A program made the translations under genes and the position numbers. 64,000 nt of DNA from Mustela lutreola (Eukaryota; Chordata; Mammalia; Carnivora; Mustelidae), in NCBI RefSeq assembly GCF_030435805.1, contig NC_081295.1, positions 156,335,001 to 156,399,000 of the forward strand, read 5' to 3'. Under the pieces are notes generated by a model. It saw only the letters and a program-made list of their open reading frames with translations, did no database searches and was not told the DNA's origin. Positions 1 to 12,410 of the stretch are shown in pieces; position 1 is the first letter of the stretch; each line of letters opens with the position of its first letter.

Positions 1-2782
1 GATGAGGAGTGAACATAGGGTGTATGTAGGATTTCTTGTGTTAAGAAAGATACCTATTCCGTTGCAGTGGGCGTGTGTGTAATAGACACGGAGAGTTTGT
101 TAAGGAGAGGTGTATTGTGGAGGCTTAAAAGCCTTTTAAAAATTCCCAGCAGGTGGCTTACACAATCAAAGTAACATTTTAGGAAAGGTTTTTAATTTGG
201 AATGCCAAAGACGCTGGAAATGAGGAAACTAGAGTTGAAGAGAAAGGAAAGAAGTTATAGAGCTATGGAAGGGCAGGGGTTTATCCTGTTAACTCGTGAG
301 AATATCAGTAGCAGGAGTCTTTCTGTATGGTCTGTTTGCTGCGTGGCATAGAATACATTCTCCACGAATACCACGGAATGGATGAAGGGATAGATGATTG
401 AGAAGACACAGAGAAAGATTCTGGAGAGGTATGTGGGGGAGGATTTACAGTATTTGTCAAGACACTGGGTGTAGAGATCTGAGGGAGAAGGAGTCAAAGG
501 CACTTAGAAGTCTTGAGCCAGGAGGGCAGATACAGAAGAGATCTTGAATTCATGTCTGATAAATGGAAGAATAAATCCACTCATTTAAAAGTATCTGTTA
601 CATGAATGAATGAGTAGGTCCTGGCAGATAGGTTAGGAATCTCCTTAAAGAAGAACTACCCAAAGATCTTACTTCTATTCTCTTTTCATGGCTTTTCTCT
701 AAGAATTTCCCTAGTTCCACAACCTTTTTCCCCCCTGACAGTCTGAGTCTGTGTGATCCCCTCTGGACCCATGCTACTCAGAGACCTCAGACCAACAAAT
801 TCTCTCTGGCATCCTGTCTCTCTCGGTGACCCTCACCAGACTTCTTTGCATCCCCAGGCTGAGTGACCCCATAAATCTCAATTACAAAGTCACGGAGAGG
901 CATTCCTCTCATCAGGGTCTCTCTGTCCAGAAAACAGGAGTAGGACATCTACCTTTACTGCTAGCCAAAAATTGTGAATCTTGAGTTGGAAATGCCCAGC
1001 ATGGCCCATGTGGATGACAGTCACTCTCTCTACAGCGCTTTTCAGCAATTTTCTTTTTCTGTAGCTCAGTGACAGAATTGGTCAAAGACTAAGCCTGAGC
1101 TGCCTTGTGTGTGAAATAAGAATCAGAAATGTATAAATTGCTATTTTAAAAAAAACTTCCAATATTTCTTGGAGTTGAATTCAGGAGAGAAGATTTGGGG
1201 ATCACAGGTGCCTATGAAGAAGGAATGAAGGGTCCTAATGGAGAAAACAGGTGTCCTTCCCACCAACTCTGAGTGCAAAGAAGGCATTCTGACATTTGAC
1301 CCAATTCCCATGCTTTCACCCTCTTCTTGACTTGCGGTCATTCTAAGCACATGCCCTAACTAGTTGTATGGGTCTAACTAACCTGGTACCATTGGGTTAC
1401 TTCATTGCCATCAAAGAGGACCTGACTAAGGGTAGATCATCTCAAACATGACTTCAGCACAAGTGAAAAACTAGGAATCCTATCAGGGATTGTGGGGGCA
1501 AAGGGCGACCTACAGTATGTCACCCTGGGAATGATCCAGCACTGAAACAATGTCACTATCTTGAATGACAGAAGGCAAACGAAAGGTTACAAGTGGGTGG
1601 GGGACCCAGTTGAATGATAGGGCTCTCCCAGAAGTTGTGTATCTCACCATAAAACAGGGTTGTGATTGTTACCTGATTTAGAAATATGGAGGAGAATGTG
1701 GGAAAGCATCTCTGGGCTTCTCACCTACACCACCATCCCCTCCCAATGTGGCCCAGGTCACTGGAGAGGGCTTAATCTGTCTCCTAACTTGCAGAGAACG
1801 AGAAGACTGGCATAGGGAGACACTAGGATCCTGGGACAAGGGTAAGATGGGGGGAAGGAGGAGGAGGAAGAATTTTTAAGAGAACATTACAACTGGCTTT
1901 TACTCAGCGCTTAATTTTAAAGAAATTTAAAAATGGCCAGGAAAGAACAACAACAAAAAAGTTGATGTTCTGGGGGTCAGAAATCCCTTCACACTCTAAT
2001 CATCTGTCAGAAATAGTGAGATTTTGTATCAGGAATGAAGGGGAAAGGCTTTTTCTCCACCACGAAAGAAAACCTTAACATTACTTTTCTTCCTTTCTTG
2101 CCTGAGCTCAAGAGAGAAAAACGCAGGTGCCTATGCCTTTCAAACTGTGGAATGAAATCAAGAAGGAAGGAGAAAGTATCTTCATGGTGAGGGCTCTCCT
2201 CTTCCCAGGAAGTAGGAGCCACCTCCACACTCCTGACCCCTCAGCTGGCTAATGATCATTCCAGAGCAAACATCACTATTTCATTATGCATTTTTCCTAT
2301 TTGCTTCTTGTCCATTTCCCTTACACCTCTCAACTAGGATGGAGTTCCAGGGGGGAGGCAGTTTTTGCCTTGTTTTCACTCTGTGATTACTGCACCCAAA
2401 ACCCTCCATTAATAAGATAAGTAATAAAGAAATATGTGTTGAATGATTAAGAGAATAAATGATTTTACACTTCTTTCACCCCTTAACTGGTTGGGTGACC
2501 TTCAGAGCAGGAAGTGGGAAGAGAAATTTCCCTTGCTTCTTTCGTGAGACAGAGAGGAAGATTGCAAATACAGCATAGCTTGCAGTTTCTGATGCAATCT
2601 AAATTACTTCGCCTTCATTTTCCTGAAACTACTGGGAAGCCCAAAGAACTACAAAACTGATTTAACCATCCTCTGCAAATACTGCATCAGTCTTCAAAAA
2701 TCCTTATCGGGCAATATTCGATAACTTTATTTTCTGTTCCTGTTTTTTAACCATAATAACCTTAGCCCGGCAGCTTGTGAAG
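1..2782. other. Intergenic DNA, no gene recognised
   Basis: The stretch holds only short open frames without family resemblance. I saw no CanSINE, tRNA or processed gene in it. Base composition is ordinary, with no CpG island. Old unrecognised repeats may be present. Confidence 0.5.
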
Positions 2783-2787
2783 AAAAA
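2783..2787 (-). terminator. Pol III terminator of tRNA-Met
   Basis: A run of five A on the plus strand (TTTTT in the tRNA sense) begins 11 nt past the tRNA 3' end. Confidence 0.75.
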
Positions 2788-2797
2788 TAATTCAGCC

Positions 2798-2870
2798 TGC
2801 CCTCTCTGAGGCTCGAACTCAGGACCTTCAGATTATGAGACTGACGCGCTGCCTACTGCGCTAAGAGGGC
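2798..2870 (-). tRNA. tRNA-Met (CAT), elongator
   Basis: The minus strand reads a complete 73-nt tRNA starting GCCCTCTTAGCGCAGTAGG and ending CAGAGAGGGCA. The 7-bp acceptor stem GCCCTCT/AGAGGGC pairs fully and the discriminator base is A. The anticodon loop is TCTCATAAT with anticodon CAT. The T arm contains GAGTTCGAGCC, which matches the B-box consensus. The body matches elongator rather than initiator tRNA-Met, because the initiator begins AGCAGAGT. No intron is present. It reads minus like the three tRNA genes that follow, but unlike them it is not in a CpG island. I see no defect in the cloverleaf. Confidence 0.96.
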
Positions 2871-4213
2871 GGCATGGCATAGCTCCTCCCATTTAAAGTG
2901 AAATATCAATTATTATTTTCCCAACACCGTTGCTTAATTAGTTTCCATCATTAAGGAATACAATCAATGCTACTTGAAAATTACTCCATAAAAGCCAATG
3001 GTGCACCCAAAGGATTTCACACCCATGACCAGTGAAATCCAAGCCTTTCTGGGATTCACGCAAGGATAGGTCCGTCGGGGCTGCGGGACTGGGGGCAGGT
3101 ATGCCTGTCTTTTGCTGCTCTGGTGTTCTAACGATGTGGTTTTTCTGCCCTCAGAGATCTCAGGTGATTTTTACACCTTCCGCGGTCTCCTTTGTTGAAA
3201 GTAAACACAGGAGGCGCTTAGTTAATATTAGTTCACTGATTGGTTGACTGACTGAATGAATAAGCGAATAAATAACCCTCACACTTGCCTACAGCCCAAA
3301 CTTCTCTTAGTATGTTTTATCTCCACTTACATCTAGGTGACTAGAGACATTCTCCCTACAAAACAAAGAAGCTGAAGTTAATAGAAATCTCCTGTTTGCT
3401 TTGCTTTGTCAGGAACCATTAGTTATACTGAGAGATTCATGGAGATTATCTCATAGGGTCCAATTGGATTTTGGCAACAAAACTATCAAAATCTGCACTT
3501 CCCAGATATAATGGAGGTTCAGATATGTTAAGTATTGCTCCTAAGTGGCAAAACCTGACTCCAGAAGCAGGTATTTAGGTTCCAATATGTAAGCTCTTTC
3601 TCTGCTCCAAATCAAGACCTCTCTGTTTTCCGCAGTGGTTCATTCACTGATACACAAATATCTAACTTTCTGCTTCCTGTATGCTGGTCTTTTGGGCTTA
3701 GACTTTCAAGTCAATACCAATTCATTGCCTCCTTCAAATCCCACCAGTGACTTAATAATTACTGAACATTGTTCTTGTGCGATTCTTGTGAATCTAGGAC
3801 CTCTTTTCCATTCCTTTAGTGCACGTTCACTGGAGAGCTGTTCTTTGCCAGGCACTGTGCTAGGCTCAGGGGATTCAGAAGGAATCTGATGAGTTCCAGA
3901 CCTCAAGAGATGGAAGGGTGAGTATGGACAAGAAAGGATCCATTCCCAGGTTCACCGCTTTGTCTTCCTGGCATCTACAGATAAATAACTCATTCTAAAA
4001 TATCAATTTTAATAACATCACTCTCTTTTGCACACTGCCATTCTTGATTTTTTAGTTTCAATATGATGTTGCTTTTCTCACAGTTGTTGGCCATTTTTTC
4101 TTACCTATATCGTAATTTTGTTCTATAAGGTCAATCTGTGGATGGTGGTGTTTAGTTCTTCAATCTATTTGATTTGTTTTCTACTAAATTTATCAATTGA
4201 TAGAAGGTTTTTG
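2871..4213. other. Intergenic DNA with ancient repeats
   Basis: No gene recognised. About 3500-3600 resembles the 'aggttcag..taagt..tgctcctaagtggcaaaacctgac' part of an old SINE/L2 consensus. A clearer L2-type piece follows at 3815-3905. Confidence 0.45.
3815..3905 (+). repeat. L2-like LINE fragment
   Basis: The words 'tgccaggcactgtgctaggc', 'ggggattcag' and 'gacctcaagagatgg' match the very common mammalian L2/MIR-era consensus (gccaggcactgtgctaggcgctgggga...). It is a short, diverged remnant. The family is judged from memory of the consensus. Confidence 0.55.
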
Positions 4214-5690
4214 TTTTTTTTTTAGGATTTTATTTATTTATTTGAGAGACAGAGCATAAAGTGGGGGAGAGGCAGAGAGAGAGGGTGAAGCCGATCCCCA
4301 TTGAGCAGGGAGCCAGAAGTGGGGTTGGATCCCAGGACCCTGGGATCATGACCTGAGCCGAAGGCAGACACTTAACTGACTGAGCCACCCAGGCGCCCCC
4401 AATAGAGAGACTGTTAACATCTGCAACTATAATTGTGGATTTTCTTTATCTTTTTTTTTTTAGGTTTATCAACTTTGTTTCAGTTTTGGAGATCTATGGC
4501 CAGATGTGTGGGCATTTAATACAGTTTTATCTATTTGGTAACATACACCAAATAATTGTATAACATCTCTCTTTCAATGCAGAAAATTTCTTTGCTTTGA
4601 AATATACTTTGTCTGATACATGTTTGTATTAGACTTTTTTTCACTTTGTGGTTTAATTTCCCCCATTCTTTTACTTATACTCTATCTAAGCCATTTTGTT
4701 TGAGGTGAGATTCCTATAGTCAGCACATATTTGGGCCATGTTTTATTTTTAATATGGTCTGACTATGTCCAGTATGTAGCTGATATATTTATACTAGTTA
4801 CATGTAACATTATCATGGGTATGTTTGTATATAAATCTATTATTTTTACTTTGTTTATGGTCTGTTCCCTCTGTTTTTCATTCTTCTATTTCTGTCTTCC
4901 TACTTCCTTTTGGCTTTTTAAAAACACATTTAGTATTCTATATATATATATTTTACTATATCTCTTTGTATAGCTATTTAGCAATTAGTCTAGGTTACTA
5001 ATAGTGACTGGTATGTGTATTACCATATACATACTTAACATTTTACAGTCTATTTTAGAATGAGTGTTATACCATTCAAGTCAAATATAGAAACTTTATC
5101 ACTGTTTATCATCTTTATTCTAACCCCTTTGTGTTGTGTATATAGTATATTTATATGATGTGTTATAATTTTTGCTGTCAGTCATCAAGAGCTTACTTTA
5201 AAAATAGTAAAAAACTTGAAAGAACTCCGGAGAATAGTCGATTGTATCTACCCAGATATTTCCTATTCAGCTATTGTTCTCTCGTTTCTGATGTTCTAAA
5301 TTTCCTTTCAATTCTCTTCAGTCTAAAATCTTTTTAAAAAAGATGTTCTGCTACCAATGAATTTTTTCAGTGTGCTTTCAAGTTAGAATGTATTTATTTC
5401 ACCTTTATGTCTGAAGGATATTTTTGCTACCGATAAAATTTCAGAATGAGTTATTTTTCTTTCAGCGTTTTAAAAATATTCTTCCATTCCTTTCTAGCTC
5501 TGGTGGTTTCTGATAAATCCACAAACATGCAACATCTTTTCATTTTCCTCTGGCAGCTTTCAACTTCTTTTCCTTTCTTTAATTTTTAGCGATTTGTGAT
5601 GTGCCCAGAGGCGATTTTTCTTTGGATTTATCCTTCTTGAGCTTTACTGAACTTCTTGAATCTGATTTATGTGTTTTGCACTTTCTCGGA
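4119..5690 (-). repeat. Ancient L1 fragment, antisense, split by a CanSINE
   Basis: The plus strand carries wording typical of the antisense of old mammalian L1 internal sequence: 'catctgcaactataattgtgg', 'tactttgtctgatac', 'cctatagtcagcacata', and later 'cagcgttttaaaaatattctt' and 'gatgtgcccagaggcg'. No frame survives. The CanSINE at 4214-4400 interrupts it. The AT-rich ORFs here are shadows of this decayed element. Confidence 0.65.
4214..4400 (-). repeat. CanSINE, full length, antisense
   Basis: The sequence begins with the T-rich tail 'ggattttatttatttattt', passes a (GA)-rich middle, and ends 'gagccacccaggcgcccc', the complement of the SINE 5' head. It is inserted in the old L1. Confidence 0.9.
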
Positions 5691-5983
5691 CTGGGTTGAA
5701 TTTAGGGCCAAGTTGCAGGGCAACACAGGGAGAAAAACAGCAAGAAGAGGGTATGCCTCCTGCTTTCGGGATCGTGTCTCCGCGGAAGAAACAGGTCTTA
5801 CAAATCGGCCGTCTGCATGCCTACGTTTGGTAGGGCCGTCACTAGCCCCGGCTGGACCATGCCCAGCCGTCAAACTTCAAAGAAACGGCCAAAACACTAC
5901 TGTGTTGAAAATGCCCGCCACTTGCTCATTTTTTTTGAGGGCGCTAGAAGGTTTGGTTTCCTCCCGAAGCGCCTCGGGCGTAC

Positions 5984-5987
5984 AAAA
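5984..5987 (-). terminator. Pol III terminator of tRNA-Ala
   Basis: Four A on the plus strand (TTTT in the tRNA sense) start 3 nt past the tRNA end. Confidence 0.7.
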
Positions 5988-5989
5988 GC

Positions 5990-6062
5990 TGGAGAACGTG
6001 GGCATCGATCCCACCACCTCTCGCATGCTAAGCGAGCGCTCTACCACCTGAGCTAATTCCCC
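5990..6062 (-). tRNA. tRNA-Ala (AGC)
   Basis: A 73-nt tRNA on the minus strand runs from GGGGAATTAGCTCAGGTGG to CCCACGTTCTCCA. The anticodon loop is CTTAGCATG, anticodon AGC. The D arm carries AGCTCAGGTGGTAGAGC (A box) and the T arm GGATCGATGCC (B box). The acceptor pairs as GGGGAAT/GTTCTCC with one wobble and one mismatch, as is usual for this isoacceptor. No intron. It lies about 440 bp from tRNA-Val in the same orientation, at the edge of a CpG-rich domain. Several antisense ORFs overlap it and are not genes. Confidence 0.95.
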
Positions 6063-6489
6063 TACGACATTTTCTGTCTTTTCCAATTTTCCTTCCAGGA
6101 GTCGATGCGCGAATCTCTGCTTCGTTACTCACTGTTTCTTTTCTTTTCTTTTTTCACTGTTTCTGGTGCCGAGAACACAGGGCAAGTCAAGGCCATTAAC
6201 GCAGAACAGGATTGAGCGCAGAGCGCATCTTCTCCAGACGACCCCGGGCTGTTGCGGCACGGGTTCCTCTGTGGGAGGAAAAGGGGAGAAAGTCGCCAAT
6301 ACAAAGAAACTGCCCCTTGCGTGTTTTCCCGGAGAGTAGCGCGCGCTTTCCCGCAGGGCGGCCGTGGGGTTGTCCGGCGCTCCCGGGATGGGGACGGCGG
6401 CTCCGCGCAGTTACGGCATCCGGGAACAGGCGGTGGAGACTATGCTGGGTTGGGAGCAGGCGGTGGAGACCGTGGTGGGTTGTGGCGGC

Positions 6490-6493
6490 AAAA
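6490..6493 (-). terminator. Pol III terminator of tRNA-Val
   Basis: Four A on the plus strand (TTTT in the tRNA sense) start 10 nt beyond the tRNA 3' end. Confidence 0.7.
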
Positions 6494-6502
6494 GAAACCA
6501 AG

Positions 6503-6575
6503 TGTTTCCGCCCGGTTTCGAACCGGGGACCTCTCGCGTGTTAGGCGAGCGTGATAACCACTACACTACGGAAAC
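6503..6575 (-). tRNA. tRNA-Val (AAC)
   Basis: The minus strand gives a 73-nt tRNA, GTTTCCGTAGTGTAGTGG through CCGGGCGGAAACA. Acceptor GTTTCCG pairs with CGGAAAC and the discriminator is A. Anticodon AAC lies in CCTAACACG. The T arm CCGGTTCGAAACCGG pairs perfectly and holds a consensus B box. The body agrees with the abundant vertebrate tRNA-Val(AAC) at nearly every position I remember. No intron. It is embedded in the CpG island. Confidence 0.96.
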
Positions 6576-7330
6576 GGCTTGCCTAGAACCCTGTTCCGTA
6601 CTTCTGAGATCCGCGTTCGCCGCGGGAAAAGTGAGCCGAGCCGCAGTCACAGTAGGACCCACGAAGCGCTCCCGAAGAAGCGCGCCAGGAAGCACGGGGG
6701 CATCCGAGCGCAGGAACCAAGGCGGAACCGTGAGGGACGCGGACGAGGAGGGAACCCGGGGGAAGCAAGCCCGCGCGGTAGTAGGAATTGTTCGGGGTGG
6801 GGGTGAGGGGAGCGATGCCTGTTGAATTATTTGAATTAAAAACGAACGGCCTCGGAGCCTGCGGGCTGCTGGAGCCGGGCCGCGGAGCGCGCTGCACTAG
6901 GCGGGGAGTGGCCGCGGCGCGCCAACGCACTCTGTGCCCACTTCCGCGCCCTCGGGTCCCCCGGCCGGCGGCGGGGTCTCCACCACCCGAAGGCAACCGC
7001 GGGGCCTTTCCCCGGAACCGCAACCGTGGATCTTTCTGGTTGTTTTTTTTTTTTTTTTTTTTTCCTCCTTCGTGAGCGCACCCGGGACGGGGGTAGGCAG
7101 TGACTTCGCTCCCACAGAAAGTGATGGGCTGTAGGAGGTGGAGGAAGGCGGGGAGTAGCCTAGGGGACGCTGCAGGTGTAGGACTGGGATCCCGGGGAGA
7201 GAGAAGGCGCTCCCAGTCGCGCCGGGAGGGGCATTTTTGTCTTGGGCGCTGAGAGCCCTCAGTTCCAGGGGATCAGCGCGGACACCCGTTCCCGGTTCCC
7301 CGAACCGAGGGGAGCCGGTTTCAGTAATGG

Positions 7331-9229
7331 CAGGAAGGGCTCTCGGCTCCTGGAGATTGAGATTTGTGAGAAGGTTGAGCCTGGGAAATAAGAAAGGGAA
7401 AAGCGTGACACCTGGAAACGTGAGATCCAGGTGGAAATGCGTGGACCTGCGGCACGGAGAGATTACGTGACATCCGAGAGCGAGGGAACCGAAGTCTCTG
7501 GCACCTACCAGGTAGGTGCATACTCCTAGACTCTGGGGCGTGGGGGGTCAGCATGCCCCCTGGGATTCAGGGATAGCTGCTTAGGTGGCACTTGGGTGAG
7601 AAACCCTTTCAAAATCTGACCTCATATTGAATTACGTGGAGAGGTACTGAGGAGCCACTGCTCCTAGTGGAGAAATGACATTCCCCAAGGCAGCGTGGCA
7701 CAAAGGAAGAGGAATTGGGGCTCGGTTTTGAAGTTGGAGGCAACAACTCTGTCCAGCAGAGTTTTGGGTGGAACTTACCTCTTCTGGTCTAAAGATCCCA
7801 GTGTGGGGGTTTCAAAGCGAGTTTTTTCTTGTGTACAAAACATCCATCGACTTATCTGTTTCAAGAACAAAATGAATCCAATCAACAGAGACTTTAAGAA
7901 AACATACACCCCCACAGTCCCTTTTACAAATAGCAGGTTTGGGACTGCAGTCTAAAATTGAGGCACATTAAAGAGAAGGTAATAAAGTCTTCTAGTTTCT
8001 AAATGCATTTGAAGGGGGAGGTAGAGTCCCTCTAGAATGTGGATTAGTATTCACCATTCAGGGAAATGCTTGAGAGATCTGATGATAGTGTTAGTTTTCT
8101 TAAAGTTTGATTGGTTACAGCACGCTGCTAATACCCATGGACCTGGGTACTGGAGATAGCCATGACCGTGTTAGGAATTTCTAAAGCAGACTCAAACCTA
8201 AATACTATGGGAGGTCTGGTACCAATGAGACTGAAAGTAGAAAGGCAGTGCCTGAGCAAATTCCTCAATACCTTTCTTCTTCAGGGGACATACCAGTGTT
8301 ATTAATGGTGGTTGTCACTGGCAGGGCAGTGCTGTTGGTGGCGTCTCAGTTTTGACTCCAGGAATGTGTCTCCTCTTCCAAGCTTTAAAAGGCTAAGTTT
8401 GGGCTCCATTATCCTACCTGGTCATAGCAGAGCCAGGATGGAAGGCGCCACGGACCCCAGACCCTTCTTTCCTATTTCCTGACACTCAAATTCTCTGGGC
8501 TTCCTCCCACACTCTTCCAGCGCCCGTCTCAAACTAGGATAGGAAAATTCATCCTTTTGCTGGCCAGCATCTGTTCTGGGCCCTTCTGTCACCTGGCCTG
8601 CTCGCGGGTGCCTCTGTGGCCCCGGCGGGGACGAGTGCTGGCGGCGGGAGCCGCGTGGAGTGGCTGTTTTGCGAACACCTGCTAGGGAACCCCCGTTGCA
8701 CTTTGGGCCGCCACTCTCTCCCAGCCGAGCCCAGCCCGGTACCCTGGTCCCTTGGTACTCACGAGGCGAGTCCTGTCGCCTTGTGAAGGGCTCATCGTCT
8801 CCCAGCTGCTGCTTCCTCCCGGAGGTTTTTCCTCCCGATCTGTGATTCCCGCGCGTTCTGCTGTCATCCTACAGCAGCTTCTCTGCTCTGTCGGTTATGG
8901 GACGGCGGCAGATTGTGTTGGCCTGGGCTTGGACAGCTGAACCCTGGAGGAAATGAAGCGGGATTCTCAAGAGAGCAGTAACAAAGAGGCAAGCGTTCCC
9001 GAACGGGAGACTTTCTCGTGCAAAATGCGCTGGTACAGAAGATAGTCAATTTGAGCCAAACTCTTGTTTTGCTCCTTTGTGTGTCTTTCCCAACCTCCCC
9101 CCTCCTCTTCCCTCAGTCCTCCTCCAGGGTGTGGAGGTATAATGCAACTTTTATGAGGCTTCAGAGGGATTATTTGATCTGATCCACGTCGGTTATAAAT
9201 AACAGAGCATACCACCCCTATCTCCTCCC
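7331..9229. other. Intergenic DNA between tRNA-Val and tRNA-Arg
   Basis: No gene or recognised repeat. The part near 8580-8960 is CpG-rich and listed separately. Short ORFs in several frames lack family resemblance. Confidence 0.5.
8580..8960. promoter_or_regulatory. Short CpG-rich domain near tRNA-Arg
   Basis: Dense CpG ('ctcgcgggtg', 'ggcggcgggagccgcg', 'cccgcgcgttctg') lies about 300 bp from the 3' side of tRNA-Arg. No coding exon or TATA box was found. It resembles the CpG patches beside tRNA-Ile and tRNA-Ser. Confidence 0.5.
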
Positions 9230-9233
9230 AAAA
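9230..9233 (-). terminator. Pol III terminator of tRNA-Arg
   Basis: AAAA on the plus strand (TTTT in the tRNA sense), 14-17 nt past the tRNA end. This is the first T-run downstream. Confidence 0.6.
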
Positions 9234-9246
9234 CAAGGGAGGATGC

Positions 9247-9319
9247 CGAGCCAGCCAGGAGTCGAACCTGGAATCTTCTGATCCGTAGTCAGACGCGTTA
9301 TCCATTGCGCCACTGGCCC
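9247..9319 (-). tRNA. tRNA-Arg (ACG)
   Basis: A 73-nt minus-strand tRNA begins GGGCCAGTGGCGCAATGG and ends CCTGGCTGGCTCG. The anticodon loop CTGACTACGGATCAG gives anticodon ACG, which decodes CGU and, after inosine formation, CGC/CGA. The B box is GGTTCGACTCC. The acceptor GGGCCAG pairs with CTGGCTC allowing G-T. No intron. It is fourth in a run of four minus-strand tRNA genes over 6.5 kb, each a different isotype, so this is not a tandem duplication. Confidence 0.96.
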
Positions 9320-11499
9320 TACAGACATTGCTGTCTTCTAAAGCGTCATTAATTTTAGTCTTTAGGAGGCACCGCGGAGGCCCAAGTGCACCCAGCCCCC
9401 TTCCGGTTTTTCTGCTTTCCAGCTTCCCAGCTGAGAGAATGTAAAGATCTGTGGTTGGTCTTGAAGACTCATTAGTCCATTATCCTGCCAACCTCAGGTC
9501 ATAGACCTCATGGAGAAGCACCCGCTAAGCCCTGGATGATGGCGTTTTTACAGCTTAGCTGTTGGAGAACTGATGGAAGCCGGGAATCAGGGACCAGTGT
9601 GAACAGACATAGTAAGGAAACACTCTTGCAGACTTAATGGGACTGATTCTTACCCAGTCTGGGTTTTCTTTCCTGTGTTCCTAGGTGCAGAGCACACCCA
9701 GCACCTGGGGCCTGTGGTGTAAACTGCTCTTTGCTCAGCGGTCTTCCTCATTGAACTGTATATGCCTGAGGGCAGCACCCTCAACGTCTACAGGAATGAT
9801 TTTCCACTAAAAGTCTGCATGCATGCGTGAAGAATTGAGACAAGTGCGTCTGAGCTTCAGGAAAAAGGCCTAGCTTGTGGGGTAGGTAGGCATCCCAGGC
9901 CTGGGATTCTGTGCTATTCTAACTCGGATGTTTACATGGAAGAGCAGCGGAGGACTGTCCAGCAGGGGAGTCTCGTTTCCTGAATACAGCTTGGAGGCTC
10001 ACAGTGGCGGTTTCTGTGCTCAGGGGCTGGGGCTGAGTGTGTCCATTAAGGCTAAAGCTAGTGACGGCCAGAGCCAGAGGCTGAGAGAAGTAGGCTTCCT
10101 AGGTGATGAGAAGAATGAAAAAGCTTAGTGAACCAAATGCTCACCAGACTGACATTTTTCATACCATGTATGTGGCTGGTTTGAGTTTTTCCTAATGCTA
10201 GTGATCAGGGGGATTTAGAACATAAAGCTTATGCAAAACTTAATACAAAACTTACCCGAGATTTACCCCTCAAGATCCTTCCCCAGTAATGGGAAACTCA
10301 GCAGTAGATCCACAACGATTGAAAGTATGACATTCAATGGCTTAAATAAAGTAGTTTTATTATCGCACATAAGAAGTCCAGAGGGTAGGCAAGCTGTCTG
10401 CCTCTTAATTCAGTGGCCCCATGATGTCATCAGGACCACATTTTAAATAATTCTTTGTAGTCTGCCTTTCTCAACCAATGGATCTCACACTCCAGCTGGT
10501 TTCCCTGCAGTTCCTCAAACTCACAATCTTAAAATAAAGTCCAGAAGAAAACAGAAAACAGACAGGCTTCTTTCTAGTATCTTGTTGAGGACCCCTTCTC
10601 TATATGTGCCCAGTAGATGTCCCCCACACTGGCTAGATTTGCATCTCACACTCACCTAATCCAATTATTTCCCAGAGTAGGACCACTGTGACTGATTTGG
10701 TCAATCATAATTCTTTGTTTGGGGCTGACAGTGAGGTCCATCTCCTCCAAAGCCAAGGAAGTAGAGAGAAGGTTATGTGACTACAAGTATGTTTCTGTTG
10801 GAAAGGAGTCCTGGCGGCAGTGGTGCCAGCAACTGGTGTGGCTTGGCCAAGCAGTGTCAGCTGCTCCAGCCCCATATCCAAAATCAAATTACTTTTAAAG
10901 CATTTTTGAGAGCCGAGAGCTTACATTAACCTACATTAGACCATAGCTAGATTTCCAGATCCTTCCAGAGCCTCAAAGAAGGAATTTGACCTATATAGTT
11001 TGTGTTCAGTACTGTATTCGGTGTGAGTACATGACTTGCATATGACATTAATTGTACATGATTACGTATGGAATCTGACATTGACATTGTATAATTGTGG
11101 CTGTTAATAAGACCATACATCCCAGATCTTTATAACTGCTCTGTAAAACGATCCCATGGTTTCTAGACGTGAGGTGTCAGAGGCTAATGGGTGCAGCATA
11201 GAATGGAGGGCTGGCACTCAACCGGGAACTGAGGCCTCCACCCACTTCTCTGGGGGCAGAGCAGGTGTCTTATGTTATTAGTTCCAGAAATCAGTAATTT
11301 ATGCCACCTACATTTGTCTATAACATCTATGTTCTCAGCGCACACTTATTTCTGCAGCGTCTTCATAGCTGTTGATATTTTTATTTCATTATCACAGTCT
11401 GCTCATCTCCAGCACAACCACAGTTTAGCATTTCCTGTCTTAATTTTACTTGCTATTCTGATCATTGTTCATGGGAAGAAAGTTGATGTGGAAAGCAAG
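9320..11499. other. Intergenic DNA, no gene recognised
   Basis: Around 10340-10430 the words 'gtagttttattatcgcacat', 'agaagtccagagggtaggc' and 'gatgtcatcagga' resemble an old interspersed repeat common in mammals, whose family I could not resolve. Nothing else recognised. Confidence 0.45.
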
Positions 11500-11715
11500 A
11501 GCAGGCGGAGTGAGAGACCCAGGTTAAAATCTTGACTCTGTCTTTTACTAGCTGTGTGGAATTTGGACAAACTAACTTTTCAGTCACGGCATGACCTTGT
11601 CTGCAAGATGAGGACAATCGTCACATTGCAGGTTTGTTGTGAGATCAAATAGCAGGACACAGTAAAGTCCTGGCAGATATTTCAACTGTCAATAAAATGT
11701 CATCATCATTGACAG
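11500..11715 (+). repeat. MIR SINE
   Basis: Consensus blocks occur in order: 'aatcttgactctgtc', 'actagctgtgtg', 'tctgcaagatgaggacaat', 'gttgttgtgagatcaaat' and 'tcctggcagatatttcaact'. This is the tRNA-like body and core of the ancient mammalian MIR element, in sense orientation and nearly full length. Confidence 0.85.
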
Positions 11716-12410
11716 CAATGTCCAATTCCGTCCCTGCCTTCTAAAATTTCATCTTAATGACTCGAAAGGCATTTACTGTATATTCATTTGCCAAGCAAAA
11801 TGTGGACCCCTAAGGATTCCCAGACAAAGCTTCATCCTCATTTCTCAAGGAACTAACATCCAGTCAGAGAGCCCAATCTAAACTCATAATTACAATGAAA
11901 CAGAAGAAGTGCTACCCCAGAAATTAAGAAGAAAATGGGTGAGTGGTGTGGAAGTGAAGCAAGGAACTCTGGAGGGGAAGTCGGGGCGGGGGCTCTCCTT
12001 GACCAGATCACAGCAAAGCTTAGCCTTGAAGGAGAAACAAATTTGACCTTGTGAAGAAGGAAATACGGGGCCAGAGGTTCAGGCTGTGCAAGATCAAAAG
12101 TTGCAGAAGGTGCCTGACCTACTGGAAGAAAGCAGTTTGCTGTGGTAGAACCAGGTTTGGATGGGTGTGGGGAAAGGAAACTGGAGCAGCAGGGAAAGAG
12201 GCTGGAAAGGTGGGGGTGGGGGGCACCAGGCCCTTCACATATAAGGACAATATTTTTTTCTAGATTTGGTGGTTCATTTCCTATATATTTTAATACTTTT
12301 TTGCACATATGGCATGCACGTAATAAAAAATTAAAACATTTTGAGAGATAGGTTGGTGCCAACTTGTAAATAACTTTATCAAGATAAGGAATTTATCCTG
12401 AGGGCAAGAA

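Larger units (their letters stand above)
6200..7330. promoter_or_regulatory. CpG island over the tRNA-Ala/Val pair
   Basis: GC rises sharply and CpG is frequent (for example 'cggcgctcccgggatgggga' and 'cgcggcgcgccaacgc'), against AT-rich DNA before 5700 and ordinary DNA after 7500. The island contains tRNA-Val and abuts tRNA-Ala. A T-run of about 20 bases at 7043-7062 interrupts it. No Pol II gene starting here was recognised, so the island may reflect open Pol III chromatin or an unannotated non-coding promoter. The ORFs of 60-150 residues inside are the frames expected in GC-rich DNA. Confidence 0.7.

Noticed and set aside
5656-6825. Several ORFs of 100-153 codons around the tRNA-Ala/Val genes
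   Set aside because: They overlap the tRNA genes in antisense, exist in all frames at once, and arise from GC-rich DNA with few stops.
11853-12362. 169-codon minus-strand ORF
   Set aside because: No recognisable family, no signal or domain, low-complexity Pro/Ser composition, isolated in non-coding DNA.
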